DNA from: Spirochaetaceae bacterium
GTDB lineage: Bacteria; Spirochaetota; Leptospiria; Leptospirales; Leptonemataceae
DNA: 64,000 nt
Reading direction: 5' to 3'
Assembly: GCA_002730875.1 (NCBI GenBank)
Contig: PCBI01000005.1
Location: 1-64,000 of the forward strand
Shown: positions 33,437 to 44,023 of the stretch, piece by piece
Numbering within the stretch: the first letter of the stretch is position 1
Layout of the letters: every line of letters begins with the position of its first letter
Made by a program: the position numbers and the translations under genes
Notes under the pieces: model-generated
What the model was told of the DNA's origin: nothing
Database searches by the model: none
What the model saw: only the letters and a program-made list of their open reading frames with translations

Positions 33437-34378
33437 ATGATGACACGTCCTGCAGAAACATTGAGACCTACGGATCGAATCGGCCGATTGAATCGGGCCA
33501 CCCTTGCCAAGACTGTAACCATAGAAGGAACAGGGATTCATACCGGCGAAAAGGGACAGATTGTGCTGAAGCCCGCAGAGGCCGGTACAGGCCTGATTTT
33601 CAAGGGTACAGGCAGCCGCATAGGCGACATTCCGGTAAGTCCTTTTTACGCCCAGGACGGGGTTCAAGCGGTAACCCTGGGAAATCGACACTGGCAGATC
33701 AAAACCGTTGAGCATTTGCTCTGCGCAATGGCCGCCGCCGGGGTTTCCGACTGTATCATGGAAACCACAATGTCCGAAGTGCCCATTCTGGACGGTTCCT
33801 CGCTGCCATTCTACGAAAAGCTCATGGAAGGCGGTATTCAGGAACTGGATGAGCCCATGGAGCCGCTCAAGCTATCCAATCCTGTCTGGGTCATCGAAAA
33901 TGACCGTTATGTTGTGGCTCTCCCTTCCGACGAATTCAAAGTTACTTACACGATAGATTATCCCCACCCGATGCTACGCGGACAAACCCTGACCATGGGC
34001 TTGAACGCCGACAACCTGATAGATGACATCCTGCCGGCCCGGACTTTCGGATTCCTGAAGGATGTAGAAGAGCTCAGAAAACGAGGCCTGATTCAGGGCG
34101 GTTCACTGGACAATGCAGTGGTACTCACCGAAGACGGCTACCTCAACGACGATCTAAGATTCGAAGACGAGTGCATCCGGCACAAGATTCTGGACCTGGT
34201 AGGAGATCTTTACCTACTGGGACGACCTCTGAAGGCCCATATTGTAGCCTTCCGCGCCGGCCACAGCCTGGATATTTCCCTGGGCAAAAAGATTCAGACC
34301 CGGATTGCCATGGATGAACTGGCTTCCCGAAAGGACCGTATCCAGAGCGCCGAAAAGGTCTCTGCATCCCCGGTATAG
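33437..34378 (+). CDS. lpxC: UDP-3-O-acyl-N-acetylglucosamine deacetylase
   Basis: 313 residues from ATG 33437, six bases after AGGAG. LpxC removes the N-acetyl group in the committed step of lipid A synthesis. Visible landmarks: KTVTIEGTGIHTG at the start, zinc ligand His in KTVEHLLCAMAAAG, SEVPILDGSS, ILPARTFGFLKDVEELRKRG, zinc ligands His/Asp in RHKILDLVGDLYLLG and the catalytic His in RAGHSLD. The whole two-domain protein is present. An in-frame upstream ATG (33326) adds 37 non-family residues and is rejected. Presence of lpxC shows that the organism makes LPS. Confidence 0.96.
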   Translation: MMTRPAETLRPTDRIGRLNRATLAKTVTIEGTGIHTGEKGQIVLKPAEAGTGLIFKGTGSRIGDIPVSPFYAQDGVQAVTLGNRHWQIKTVEHLLCAMAAAGVSDCIMETTMSEVPILDGSSLPFYEKLMEGGIQELDEPMEPLKLSNPVWVIENDRYVVALPSDEFKVTYTIDYPHPMLRGQTLTMGLNADNLIDDILPARTFGFLKDVEELRKRGLIQGGSLDNAVVLTEDGYLNDDLRFEDECIRHKILDLVGDLYLLGRPLKAHIVAFRAGHSLDISLGKKIQTRIAMDELASRKDRIQSAEKVSASPV

Positions 34379-34721
34379 CAATCATTAACACAGAGCAGAC
34401 CCGCATGCCGGGCCTCATTCTTCTGCCAGTGGCATCCGAAACCGGTTGCCACCTGGCACTGTTCAGCTAGATGCTCTTTTTCCCCGGGGCGTATGCCTCC
34501 CAATCACCAGGACATGGAAGGATTGCTGTGCGCTGCCGTAGTCGCCATCCAGACATATCCGGCATCCCGACTACAATAATGAAGTGTCATTTTGTATTGA
34601 CACTCCCTGAAAAGGCCGACAATAAATGCAGCGTCCTTTGACAAGCGGCGGCATGGGCCGGCCCGCAATACATACAGACGCTTAGAGGGATTCCCAAGGG
34701 AGTCCCCGGGGGAGAGCGACA
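34379..34721. other. Intergenic region lpxC to SpoIIE gene
   Basis: 343 bp without a credible ORF. A stem TGGCA/TGCCA with flanking CCAG/CTGG at about 34422-34456 may end lpxC transcription, but no T-run follows. TTGACA at 34597-34602 with GACAAT or CAATAA 15-17 bases on is a possible promoter for the next gene. Confidence 0.4.
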
Positions 34722-37700
34722 GTGGCCACTGGCGATTTTTTTTTCGATTTCAACATCTATTTTAACTTCTTCAGCTTTGGAACATTGCTGGCAGTGGTGT
34801 TTACTGGCTTTCTTTCCGTATTCCTTCTAACGCTGCCAAATAAGTCCACCGGAACGCTACATCTCGGGCTGGCCTTCTTCTTTTTCGCGCTGTTTAGCAT
34901 GGGCTATTTCCTGGCGGCCATGTATTACGCGCAGGAGGCTGCGTGGCACCGATACTTTACTCTGGGCTGGGTAGGACCCGCTTTCATCCACCTGGCGCAA
35001 TGGGTAAGAAAATTCCCCAGAGACCATCATCCCAGGGCTTCCAGGATTCTATGGATGGCTCAGTGGGCCGGCTGGATTGTATTGATGAGCTACTTCATCT
35101 ATATGACCCAGCAGTCGGACTACAAATACCACTTCACCGGGCACTACTGGGACTTCGACGCCGAATTCGCCAGTAAGATTGGCGCCTATTGCATTCTTCT
35201 GTATCTGGCCATCTTTGTGGGCGTGGCTATTACGCGGATCATTAGGGTTCAGGGAGCCAAGACCAAATGGGCCATTGCCGCTATTCTGTTCTCCGTACTG
35301 GCCGGGGCCATTCCTCCCTCCGCCCTGAATACTCTTAGCCGGGACGGTGTGGTGGATCGGGGCGTATTTCTGATCACACTGGTATTCTGTACGGTTCTGG
35401 CCTTCTTCTTGATCGTCATCGTCTATACAAACACTACAAAAGACCGCACCACCTTCATGGCAAAGATCGTGGGAGTAACTCTGGTAACCTTCCTGCTCGT
35501 ACTGCAAGGCCTGAGCTACTTCTTCGTGGAGGACAAGGAGAATCAGTATAACGAACTGCGGCTGGAGTATGCGAAACGCGCGCTGGAAGGAGGGGCCATC
35601 AACGAAAGTGTCCAATACATTGCGCGAATACCCATGCACCTGAAGGACGACGATGTCGGACAGGAAAACGTCCGAACTCGTCTGGATCTGTACTATACCT
35701 CCGACGAATACTTCAATACCGCTCCCGAGAAACGAATTAACTTCGAACTGGCAAAGAGCGACTTCTTGAATACGGCGCTTTATCAGGAAATCCTGCGAAT
35801 GCCAGATACTGGATTCGAAAAGCCGCTGAATCGCGAACTGGAATTAATGCCGGCCAGCTTCAATGGCTACCGAACCTCGATCAAAAGCTTCCTGAAGAAT
35901 TATGAGGGAACCGGTCCCGAGAAGAAGCAGTCCCTGATAAAGCATATCAACGATCTGAACCAACTGGCCTTTGTGAATTCCAATCGGATCAGTTACATTC
36001 ACCGAGATCATTTCCGCGAAGAATTGATCAAATATCTTGAAAAGACAGATGACGCTTTTCAGCCATTCAAACAAGAGATCGATTCCTTTCTAAAAGGCAA
36101 TCCGGAGCTCAAGGGTGATGAATTAAAAGAAAAGGTCCTGGTTTTTCTGAGTCCTTTCAAACCAGAAGAAACCAGGCACTACCGAAAGAGCCGTGACGGT
36201 AACAAGCATTTCGTTGCCTTTATACTTTACGATGAAGCCAACCATGTAGCCTACGAAGCCGGCTATTCCTACACCGCCTATCGAGCTTTCATGCACCCGT
36301 CTTCTTATAAGCAAAGTCTGATTCTTTTTGGCCTTCTTATCATTGTTCTGGGTCTATTCCCGCTGTTCTTCCGGGGCAGCCTGGTAAGCCCGCTCAACAA
36401 TCTGCTGGATGGTGTGCGAAAAGTAAACAGCGGCGATCTGGATGTGAAAGTGCCCATCCATGTTCAGGATGAGATTGGCTTTCTGGCCGACTCCTTCAAC
36501 AACATGGTGAGCTCTATTCGGGAAGCCCGGGACAAACTACAGGACTATGCGAATAACCTGGAAGACAAGGTTAAAGAACGTACCGCTGAGCTAAACCAGA
36601 CTCTGGAGCAGGTGCAAAAACTAAAGTCCCAGCAGGATGGGGACTACTTCCTGACATCATTACTGGCGAAACCGCTTAACTTCAACGCAAACAAATCGGA
36701 TGCGGTGAACACCCGATTTCTGTTGGAACAGAAAAAGAAATTCGAATTCCGCAACAAATCGGCGGATCTGGGCGGCGACATTTGCGTTACCGGTAATCTT
36801 CGACTGGGTTCGCAAGAGAACTTCAGACGATATGTAGTGGCTGTGAACGGCGATGCCATGGGTAAATCCATGCAGGGCGCCGGAGGAGCCATCGTGATGG
36901 GCGTTGTCGTTAACTCCATTATGGCCCGATCCGCCCGCCATGACCGTATCCTGGACTATACGCCAGAACAATGGCTGACCGAGTTCTATGAGGAACTTCA
37001 GGGTGTTTTCCTGGCATTCAACGGCTCCATGGCTATTTCGGCGGTGGTAAGCGTCATCGACGAAGACTCCGGCGAAATGTGGTATTTCAATGCGGAGCAC
37101 CCTTACACCATTCTATACAGAAATGGCCAGGCCAGCTTCATCGAGGAAGAACTGCTATTACGCAAGATAGGCCTGGAATCGGACATTCCGTTTGCCGTGC
37201 AGAAGTTCCAGCTGGAGCCAGGGGATATCGTAATCATGGGCTCGGACGGTAGAGACGACATCGATCTTTCGCCGGGCTCCGAGATACGGGACATCAACGA
37301 AGACGAGTATCTAATCCTGCGAACCGTTGAATCCGCCGACGCAGACCTGGAAAGAATCAAGGCCGAAACCGAAAAGAACGGCGAACTCACCGACGACCTT
37401 TCCCTGCTCCGCCTGGGATTCCTGGAATCCAGCGTGAGCCGTTCATCCGGTTCGCTACTGGAAGATCCGGATCGTCAGGTTATCGAAATAGACGCCTACG
37501 ATACGGAACTTGCGGAAAATGAATTCGAGGATTTATTCCACAAAGGCCGGTCGCTGGCCCGAGAAGGGAAATCTGAAGACGCGCTCAAGATCCTGAAGCA
37601 GGCCTATGATCTGAAAAAGAATGAACCCGCGCTGAACAAGATTCTGGCTGTTCTGACATTCAAAGGCAAGGAATACCAGACAGCGGTGGACGTTCTGGAG

Positions 37701-37976
37701 AAGTACCTGGAACATGATCCCAACATCGAGGATTTCTGGCTTTATCTGAGCATTGCCCACAAGCGAACCGGCAACTACGACAAAGCGCTGGAAGCGGCCG
37801 ACAAAGTGTTTGAGCTCAACCCGGACAGAGTTCCCAACCTGATTCAGCTGAGCGATTTACATGCAAAGCTGGGCAATTCAGGCAGGGCCCGAATCTTTGC
37901 CGAGAAGGCCCTGGAACTGGAACCCGAAAACCGACAGGCCCAGCAGATGATGGAGAGTTTGTCCGCGCGTTCTTAG
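34722..37976 (+). CDS. Membrane sensor SpoIIE/PP2C phosphatase with HAMP and TPRs
   Basis: 1084 residues from GTG 34722. Residues 1 to ~255 hold about seven transmembrane helices. Residues ~270-520 look like an extracytoplasmic sensor, then one more helix (SLILFGLLIIVLGLFPLFF), HAMP (~550-605), a coiled coil, a SpoIIE-type PP2C domain (~660-905) and three or so TPRs (~930-1084). Phosphatase residues are visible in DLGGDICVTG, VNGDAMGKSMQGAGG and IMGSDGRDD. Such proteins dephosphorylate anti-anti-sigma or similar Ser/Thr-phosphorylated partners in response to an envelope signal. No partner gene is nearby. A T9 tract at 34736-34744 encodes DFFFD in frame. Confidence 0.9.
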   Translation: MATGDFFFDFNIYFNFFSFGTLLAVVFTGFLSVFLLTLPNKSTGTLHLGLAFFFFALFSMGYFLAAMYYAQEAAWHRYFTLGWVGPAFIHLAQWVRKFPRDHHPRASRILWMAQWAGWIVLMSYFIYMTQQSDYKYHFTGHYWDFDAEFASKIGAYCILLYLAIFVGVAITRIIRVQGAKTKWAIAAILFSVLAGAIPPSALNTLSRDGVVDRGVFLITLVFCTVLAFFLIVIVYTNTTKDRTTFMAKIVGVTLVTFLLVLQGLSYFFVEDKENQYNELRLEYAKRALEGGAINESVQYIARIPMHLKDDDVGQENVRTRLDLYYTSDEYFNTAPEKRINFELAKSDFLNTALYQEILRMPDTGFEKPLNRELELMPASFNGYRTSIKSFLKNYEGTGPEKKQSLIKHINDLNQLAFVNSNRISYIHRDHFREELIKYLEKTDDAFQPFKQEIDSFLKGNPELKGDELKEKVLVFLSPFKPEETRHYRKSRDGNKHFVAFILYDEANHVAYEAGYSYTAYRAFMHPSSYKQSLILFGLLIIVLGLFPLFFRGSLVSPLNNLLDGVRKVNSGDLDVKVPIHVQDEIGFLADSFNNMVSSIREARDKLQDYANNLEDKVKERTAELNQTLEQVQKLKSQQDGDYFLTSLLAKPLNFNANKSDAVNTRFLLEQKKKFEFRNKSADLGGDICVTGNLRLGSQENFRRYVVAVNGDAMGKSMQGAGGAIVMGVVVNSIMARSARHDRILDYTPEQWLTEFYEELQGVFLAFNGSMAISAVVSVIDEDSGEMWYFNAEHPYTILYRNGQASFIEEELLLRKIGLESDIPFAVQKFQLEPGDIVIMGSDGRDDIDLSPGSEIRDINEDEYLILRTVESADADLERIKAETEKNGELTDDLSLLRLGFLESSVSRSSGSLLEDPDRQVIEIDAYDTELAENEFEDLFHKGRSLAREGKSEDALKILKQAYDLKKNEPALNKILAVLTFKGKEYQTAVDVLEKYLEHDPNIEDFWLYLSIAHKRTGNYDKALEAADKVFELNPDRVPNLIQLSDLHAKLGNSGRARIFAEKALELEPENRQAQQMMESLSARS

Positions 37977-38147
37977 GTTCTAAGAGGTTCCCATGGACCC
38001 GGGTACTTGCCGGGATTGTCAGCTCCTGCGTACAGCCGGATTGGCTACAACCGGAACCGTTTGTCAGGCCCGGGAAGCGCCAGGGAAACCCGATGAAGAC
38101 AACATCCGGGCATCGCACAGGACAAGAAAGAAATTAGAGGAGAAAGC

Positions 38148-39464
38148 ATGTCTATTCGACTGGATTCAGTAATACAGAGGATTCGCGGGATTGAACGCGA
38201 AGTAGATGAACTGAAAAGGTTAAAAGACAAGCTTCCGCTGGAGCGGCCGTATTCGGGAACTCTACAGGTAGCCTTCGATAAATCCATTAACGACCTTCTA
38301 AACGAAAAGCTTGGCCTGGAACAACTGGAAGTAGACTCTCCTTCAGAAGAACTGGTGAATGAAGTTCTTTCCGTGGATATGGCCACCGCTTCGCGCATTC
38401 GCGTGGATCGGGAGAAACCCGAAGCGGAGCTAACGGCCAAAGAAGAGAAAGTAAAAGAGTTTCTACGTAAGATTCCAAAGACCGAGATTCATCTGCACAT
38501 GGAAGCCTGCATTAGCCGGGAAACCCTGATGGGGGTGTTGGACCACAACAAAGAGGATTACGATCCGGAAGAAGTGGAAAAGCTATACAAGTTCTCCAAC
38601 CTGCAGGAGTTCATTAAGCTATTTCTGTTCATCATCGACTCGATCAAACAGCCGGACGACTTCGAATTAATCTTCCATAACCTTCGCACCTACATGGAAA
38701 AGAACTCTGTGACCTATGCGGAGGTGTTCTATGCGCCGTCCCGGCTGGTGCAGAACGGGCTGGATTTCAATGAGGTGGCTCAAACACTGGATAAGCTTTC
38801 CAGGGACTGCCGATTGGAAGGCGGTCCGGACATTCGCTACCTGGTTGATGTTTCCCGAACCTTTGGCGCGGAGAACGCCAGTAAGAACCTTCAGCGGGTG
38901 CTAAAAGCGAAGTGCAACAGCCATATTGGCATTGGTCTGGGTGGCGCGGAGCTGATGGGCCCGGCCCGAGACTTCAAGGATGTCTTCGCTCAGGCCCAGG
39001 CCGAAGGATTGTTTCGGGTCGCCCACGCTGGCGAAGACGACGGACCCTGGTCTGTCCGCGACGCAGTAGAGATTCTCAAGGCTCAAAGAGTGGGCCACGG
39101 CACCAGCGTAATTCAGGATCCCTCCCTCATGGAACTTCTGAAAGAAAAGCAAATCCCCATAGAGATCTGTCTGACCTCCAACATCTTTACGGGAAAATAC
39201 GTCCGTCAGGAAAAGGACCATCCAGTGCGTAGATACTATGACGATGGCCTGGTTTGCACCGTTAACACAGACGATCCGGAAATCTTTAATGTAGATCTTT
39301 CAGAAGAATACTTCAAGTTCTACAAGCACCTGGGCTTTAGTATACCGGAACTGGTGGACCTTGTGCGACAGGGAGTGTATTCCACCTTCCACAACGAACC
39401 CTCCAAAATCTGGAAAGGCTTCGAAAAGCAGATTCAGAACCTGCGTAACGAATATCAGCTGTAG
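38148..39464 (+). CDS. add: Adenosine deaminase-family enzyme with N-terminal helical extension
   Basis: 438 residues. The first ~105 are a charged helical/coiled-coil region (IRGIEREVDELKRLKDKL). The metal-dependent deaminase barrel follows: KTEIHLHMEA with HxH zinc ligands, DVSRTFG, HAGEDDGPW with a zinc His and catalytic Glu-type region, RVGHGTSV and NTDDPEIF with the zinc Asp. The reaction would be adenosine to inosine in purine salvage. Related enzymes act on other aminated purines or modified nucleosides, so adenosine is likely but not proven. The extension is not part of standard ADA (about 330-350 residues). AGAGGAG precedes the ATG. Confidence 0.88.
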   Translation: MSIRLDSVIQRIRGIEREVDELKRLKDKLPLERPYSGTLQVAFDKSINDLLNEKLGLEQLEVDSPSEELVNEVLSVDMATASRIRVDREKPEAELTAKEEKVKEFLRKIPKTEIHLHMEACISRETLMGVLDHNKEDYDPEEVEKLYKFSNLQEFIKLFLFIIDSIKQPDDFELIFHNLRTYMEKNSVTYAEVFYAPSRLVQNGLDFNEVAQTLDKLSRDCRLEGGPDIRYLVDVSRTFGAENASKNLQRVLKAKCNSHIGIGLGGAELMGPARDFKDVFAQAQAEGLFRVAHAGEDDGPWSVRDAVEILKAQRVGHGTSVIQDPSLMELLKEKQIPIEICLTSNIFTGKYVRQEKDHPVRRYYDDGLVCTVNTDDPEIFNVDLSEEYFKFYKHLGFSIPELVDLVRQGVYSTFHNEPSKIWKGFEKQIQNLRNEYQL

Positions 39465-39992
39465 AATCGGGCCGCCGGATTGTTTCGGATGATCCCACGG
39501 TGCTGTGCCAGGCGTGCCATGCTACAGTGAACAGGCTGGTCTGGGTGCAAACGTCAATTTCAGTATGCGCGGTGATGGGCCGGTATCTCGCAGTGGTCGC
39601 AAGATGGCCGTATTTCAAATTCGTCCCGGGGCGAAGCAAAACCTATCCGACTCTATCGAGCATAGATCCCGCACCAATCTTGCTCCTGGCTATTGTACTT
39701 CCTGATTCTCGCACAGGGTCTAAAGGTCTGCCGACACGCAAGATTTGCCGGATTGGGATGGATTCGCACCGTATCGCCCTGGATTGCACACTATCCAGCA
39801 CTATCGCATTCGATTGAAAGTCTATGCATCCATTGGAACGCAATTGCATGCAATAGAGCCCCCTGTATGGATGTACTGCAAGCAGCCCGGACTCCACCGC
39901 AAGCCCGCGTCGGCTTTTTTTGACCATACCTGCGGTTATTTCAGTGAATGGTAGCAGTTTATCGAGTCTAAATCTTTCGACAGCTGTTTCGA
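39465..39992. other. Intergenic region before the phospholipase-D-family gene
   Basis: 528 bp with no convincing gene: the frames present lack ribosome binding sites and family-like sequence. Its only clear element is the terminator-like hairpin at 39901-39921. Confidence 0.6.
39901..39921 (+). terminator. Terminator-like hairpin upstream of the PLD gene
   Basis: AAGCC-CGCGTC-GGCTT followed by a seven-T run. It lies about 440 bases after add and 70 bases before the PLD-family gene, so it could end a small RNA or act as an attenuator. Confidence 0.6.
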
Positions 39993-41312
39993 ATGAAAAA
40001 GATCCGATGCCTTCTAATTGCGATACTGTTTTCCTTACTGGCGAACAACTGCAGCATACCTCTCCGCCATTTTCCCGGGTCAACGGAGCTATCCCTTCAG
40101 CAGTCGCTTCAATCTTCCGGCGTTACCGGACCGGCATCCATCAACCATATACAAATTCTCACCAGCGGTAGCGAAACCTTCCAATCCCTGAACTACCGAT
40201 TATTCAACGCAAAAAGATCCATATACGTAAGCGCCTACATCTATCATTCGGATTTTACCGGAGCCCGTCTGGCAAAGACGTTAATGTATAAAGCCCGGCA
40301 AGGACTGGATGTTCGGCTCCTATTGGACGCCTGGGGCTCCCTGTATTTCAAAGCCGAAATGCAAAAGGATCTCGAGGATGCCGGTGTGCAGGTATTATTC
40401 TTTCGAGAATTCGAAATCTTGCGACCCTACAGACATTTGTTGCGAAATCATCGGCGACTGGTTCTAATCGATGACGAACTGGCATTGACCGGAGGATTCG
40501 CCGTGCAGGACATATGGGCGGATCTACCCGTCACGCGAATCCAGGATCTACAGGCCTGGGTTCGCGGTCCCCTGGTAATTGAGATGAAAAGCATCTTCGC
40601 CCGGGACTGGTGTGCGATCCAGTTCAATCCAGAGGATCCAATCTGCGAGTCCAACTCGGATTCCGAACTGGCCGTGCAATCCATACCGGCCCCCTCGATT
40701 GCCGGACCATCCACCGTCCAGCCTTCCCTGCCCTGCAATCCCCTGGGCAACGGATGTAGCGGCCTGGCCAGCGTTGTGTTTACCAGCGATGCCGAGAACC
40801 GGGCGGCGAACTACGAATTCTATGTCCGTGCAGTCAGTCAGAGCCAGCGCAGGGTGTGGCTGGTAACCCCCTATTTCATTCCGGATTCGCAATTCATGTC
40901 CACACTGACCAATGCAGTGCAAAGGAATGTGGACGTTCGACTGATCGTGGCTTCCGGCGAGTCCATCCAGGAATTCCCGGTCACCTATGTGCGAAACCCC
41001 TACCTGGAAAAACTGCTTGAGTCTGGCGTAAAGGTGTACGTCTACGAAAACGGTTTTCTACACAGCAAAGCAGCCATTTTCGACGAAGGGCTATCGGTTC
41101 TGGGAACGTCTAACCTGGATCGCCGAAGCTTCGATTACAACCATGAAATAGATATAGTCTCTTATGACCCCAGGGTAAACGACTCCCTGGAAACTGTGTT
41201 CCGGCGCTATTTCAGTGGCTCCCGCGAAATCGGACATGCCGAGATGAAATCTCGGTCCCTCTGGGTTCGCATGCTGGAATGGATCTGGTGGCCGCTGACG
41301 CCGCAGCTCTAG
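39993..41312 (+). CDS. Phospholipase D/cardiolipin-synthase-family lipoprotein
   Basis: 439 residues. The signal (CLLIAILFSLLANNC, Cys20) predicts an envelope lipoprotein rather than a cytoplasmic-membrane synthase. Two PLD modules follow. The second HKD motif is complete (FLHSKAAIFD, His357/Lys359/Asp364, then GTSNLDRRSF). The first reads RNHRRLVLID: His153 and the Asp are present but the catalytic-motif Lys is Arg155. Members transfer phosphatidyl groups or hydrolyse phosphodiesters. Between the modules is a Pro/Ser-rich insert of about 40 residues. Altered activity, or a role outside cardiolipin synthesis, is possible. Confidence 0.88.
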   Translation: MKKIRCLLIAILFSLLANNCSIPLRHFPGSTELSLQQSLQSSGVTGPASINHIQILTSGSETFQSLNYRLFNAKRSIYVSAYIYHSDFTGARLAKTLMYKARQGLDVRLLLDAWGSLYFKAEMQKDLEDAGVQVLFFREFEILRPYRHLLRNHRRLVLIDDELALTGGFAVQDIWADLPVTRIQDLQAWVRGPLVIEMKSIFARDWCAIQFNPEDPICESNSDSELAVQSIPAPSIAGPSTVQPSLPCNPLGNGCSGLASVVFTSDAENRAANYEFYVRAVSQSQRRVWLVTPYFIPDSQFMSTLTNAVQRNVDVRLIVASGESIQEFPVTYVRNPYLEKLLESGVKVYVYENGFLHSKAAIFDEGLSVLGTSNLDRRSFDYNHEIDIVSYDPRVNDSLETVFRRYFSGSREIGHAEMKSRSLWVRMLEWIWWPLTPQL

Positions 41313-41590
41313 TAGGAGGCGACTTATCCGCTGCTCCAAAGAGCCTGTGCTTCCAAGCGCCTGCCAGGAGGCCGCCCTGAAGCTTCGCTACGAAATTGCC
41401 TCCCCGGGCCCGTCCGGGCCGTTCCGGGCCGGTCTGCCCTTCGGGCTCGTAGCGTGGCCCCACAGGTAACATGTTCTCCGCCCCTCCATCCTTCGTCCCA
41501 TCTCCATAGAGCATCCTATGCGCTTCGGCCAAAACCGCGGCGCCCACAAATTGCTTGCCATTGATTCCGAGCCGACCATTCTCAGGTCAC

Positions 41591-41719
41591 CGCTGGGTGT
41601 GGTCGCAACTACGATCTGAGACTCTGTTGCCCGGGCAAACATTCGGAACGCCGAATGTTGCCGGGACTACACAGGGGAGCCCTGGAACCTGACACGGCTC
41701 ATACCGTCGTAGGGAAGCG
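41591..41719 (+). ncRNA. TPP (THI-element) riboswitch of thiC
   Basis: Conserved blocks in order: P1 CGCT/AGCG, P2 5' GGGT, a P3-type stem GGTCG/CGATC, CTGAGA (41616-41621), GAACCTGA (41685-41692), the CACGG/CCGTC stem and CGTAGGGAAGCG (41708-41719). Between CTGAGA and GAACCTGA is an added long hairpin (arms CCCGGGCAAACATTCGG and CCGAATGTTGCCGGG, one unpaired base plus a mismatch). It senses thiamin pyrophosphate and should repress thiC, whose start is 70 bases downstream. The 278 bp before it, from 41313, show nothing. Confidence 0.9.
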
Positions 41720-41741
41720 AAATGAACGTTAGCACATCTAA

Positions 41742-43704
<1,963 letters not shown>

Positions 43705-43779
43705 CAGGTCTGGCTTTGAATACGTGTTTTAAGCCTGGATCCAGATAACACAGATCATCCATCGCCGGCCAGGGTCATC

Positions 43780-43797
43780 AAGGCCAGGGCCGGCCTT
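43780..43797. terminator. Hairpin between thiC and the convergent gene
   Basis: AAGGCC-AGGGCC-GGCCTT, a 6-bp stem with a 6-nt loop, about 150 bases past the thiC stop. Only a TTCTCTTG tract follows, so termination is possible but weak. Confidence 0.35.
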
Positions 43798-44023
43798 CTC
43801 TTGATTGTTGCGTATCCCGATTTACCCATGATGCCCGGGCGCCGAGCTCTCTGTGTTAGCCAGTCTGCAGCTACAATACGGCATTAGGCCAGGGAAATCC
43901 GACCGGGAAGGACTGGCCGGTCAAATCATTCCGCGGCAAGCAAAGGTTTGCGAAGAACGGAGATGAGCTTCCAGCAAGAAGCGGCCGACAGGCAGGCCGA
44001 ACCTGGATTCATGCGGCAACAGG

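Noticed and set aside
35049-35639. 196-residue ORF antisense to the SpoIIE gene
   Set aside because: Shadow frame inside a membrane-protein coding region; no ribosome binding site or domain.
39500-39817. 105-residue ORF in the gap before the PLD gene
   Set aside because: Irregular composition and no family, start signal or context support.
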